From: Gammaproteobacteria bacterium
GTDB lineage: Bacteria > Pseudomonadota > Gammaproteobacteria > Steroidobacterales > Woeseiaceae
Direction of reading: 5' to 3'
Length of the DNA stretch: 6,517 nt
Assembly (NCBI GenBank): GCA_029881015.1
Contig: JAOUNK010000195.1
Coordinates: 1-6,517 of the forward strand
A program made the position numbers and the translations under genes. How positions within the stretch are numbered: the first letter of the stretch is position 1; every line of letters starts with the position of its first letter. Shown piece by piece: positions 5,921-6,517 of this stretch. The notes below the pieces were generated by a model that saw nothing but the letters and a program-made list of their open reading frames with translations, made no database searches and was not told the origin of the DNA.

Positions 5921-6517
5921 ATGAGTGCCGCAGTCGAAAATCCTTACTGGATGCCGTTCACGGCAAACCGCGATTTCAACCAGCAACCTCGGGTCATAGC
6001 AGGTGCCGCCGGCCACTGGTACACGACCGTCGATGGCACGCGCCTGTACGACACGTTTTCGGGCCTGTGGACCTCCGGTCTCGGCCATTGCCATCCGAAG
6101 ATCGTTGCAGCCGTGCAGGAACAGGTCGCAAAACTCGACTATTGCATGACGTTCCAGGTGACCAACGACAAGGCGCGCAAGCTCGCCGCACGCGTGACGA
6201 GCATGGCGCCCGAGGGGATCAATCACTGCTTCTTCACCAATTCCGGGTCGGAGTCGGTCGACACCGCGCTCAAGATCGCGCTCGGCTACCATCGAGCTCG
6301 CGGCGAAGGCAACCGGACGCGCCTCATCGGTCGTGAGAAGGGGTATCACGGCGTGAATTTCGGTGGCATGTCGGTCGGTGGCATCGTCCCCAACCGGAAG
6401 GTCTTCAGCGCCGCGATGATTCCAGGCGTCGATCATCTGCGGCATACGCTGGATATCGAACGCAATGCGTTCTCCCGCGGCCTGCCCGCACATGGCATCG
6501 AACTTGCGGAGGACCTC
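5921..6517 (+). CDS. Omega-amino acid (beta-alanine):pyruvate aminotransferase, N-terminal part, runs off the window
   Basis: The open frame of 199 codons continues past the right edge; the family is usually about 445 aa, so the catalytic lysine is not visible. Class III PLP enzyme, cytoplasmic, moving the terminal amino group of beta-alanine or other omega-amino acids and amines to pyruvate, giving alanine and a semialdehyde. Seen: 'MPFTANRDFNQQPR' (11-24), 'DTFSGLWTSGLGHCHP' (44-59), the phosphate-binding 'NSGSES' (107-112), 'GYHGVNFGGMSVGG' (141-154) and 'PGVDHLRHTLD' followed by 'RNAFSRG' (168-187). The last two blocks are diagnostic for the omega-amino acid:pyruvate group, which includes Pseudomonas BauA. 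GGAG lies 9 nt before the ATG. The divergent PuuR-like regulator suggests induction by polyamines or their breakdown products. A semialdehyde dehydrogenase would be expected downstream, outside the window. Confidence 0.92.
   Translation, partial: MSAAVENPYWMPFTANRDFNQQPRVIAGAAGHWYTTVDGTRLYDTFSGLWTSGLGHCHPKIVAAVQEQVAKLDYCMTFQVTNDKARKLAARVTSMAPEGINHCFFTNSGSESVDTALKIALGYHRARGEGNRTRLIGREKGYHGVNFGGMSVGGIVPNRKVFSAAMIPGVDHLRHTLDIERNAFSRGLPAHGIELAEDL

Noticed and set aside
5831..6493. 220-codon minus-strand open frame opposite the aminotransferase
   Set aside because: The plus-strand frame carries diagnostic aminotransferase motifs throughout; the minus frame also crosses the control region and has no recognisable domain.

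Overview
This is a chromosomal window of moderately high GC from a proteobacterium, most likely a free-living aerobic or facultative gammaproteobacterium. The evidence is the close match of the HemN and PuuR-like proteins to their enterobacterial counterparts, and the pairing of a cysteine-bearing CtaA with an alphaproteobacterial/mitochondrial-style CtaA. I cannot fix the genus from the sequence. All recognisable genes are housekeeping or metabolic. I see no phage, transposon, CRISPR, tRNA or rRNA.

Layout: (1) A tightly packed plus-strand cluster occupies 22-4014: a DUF1566-type lipoprotein, two successive but very different COX15/CtaA-family heme A synthase homologues, and hemN (oxygen-independent coproporphyrinogen III oxidase). 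Junctions are +4 bp, 0 bp and a 1-base TGATG overlap, so this looks like one operon with translational coupling. Its promoter lies left of the window. (2) A convergent minus-strand gene at 4064-5056 encodes a branched-chain amino acid aminotransferase (ilvE). (3) A minus-strand PuuR-like HTH-cupin regulator lies at 5213-5761. (4) A 159-bp divergent control region follows, with two inverted repeats and plausible promoters. (5) The first 199 codons of an omega-amino acid (beta-alanine):pyruvate aminotransferase run off the right edge from 5921.

Function: the left cluster links tetrapyrrole synthesis (HemN makes protoporphyrinogen IX) to heme A formation for cytochrome c oxidase. The first CtaA homologue keeps both cysteine pairs and the C-terminal heme ligands, but has lost a glutamate and a histidine expected in the N-terminal (catalytic) half. 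The second keeps all the conserved Glu/His residues but has no such cysteines. This split is the most interesting feature here. The right part looks like a polyamine/beta-alanine catabolic locus controlled by a divergently transcribed PuuR-type repressor. The window is otherwise fairly ordinary, and I do not see strong evidence for a wholly new system.
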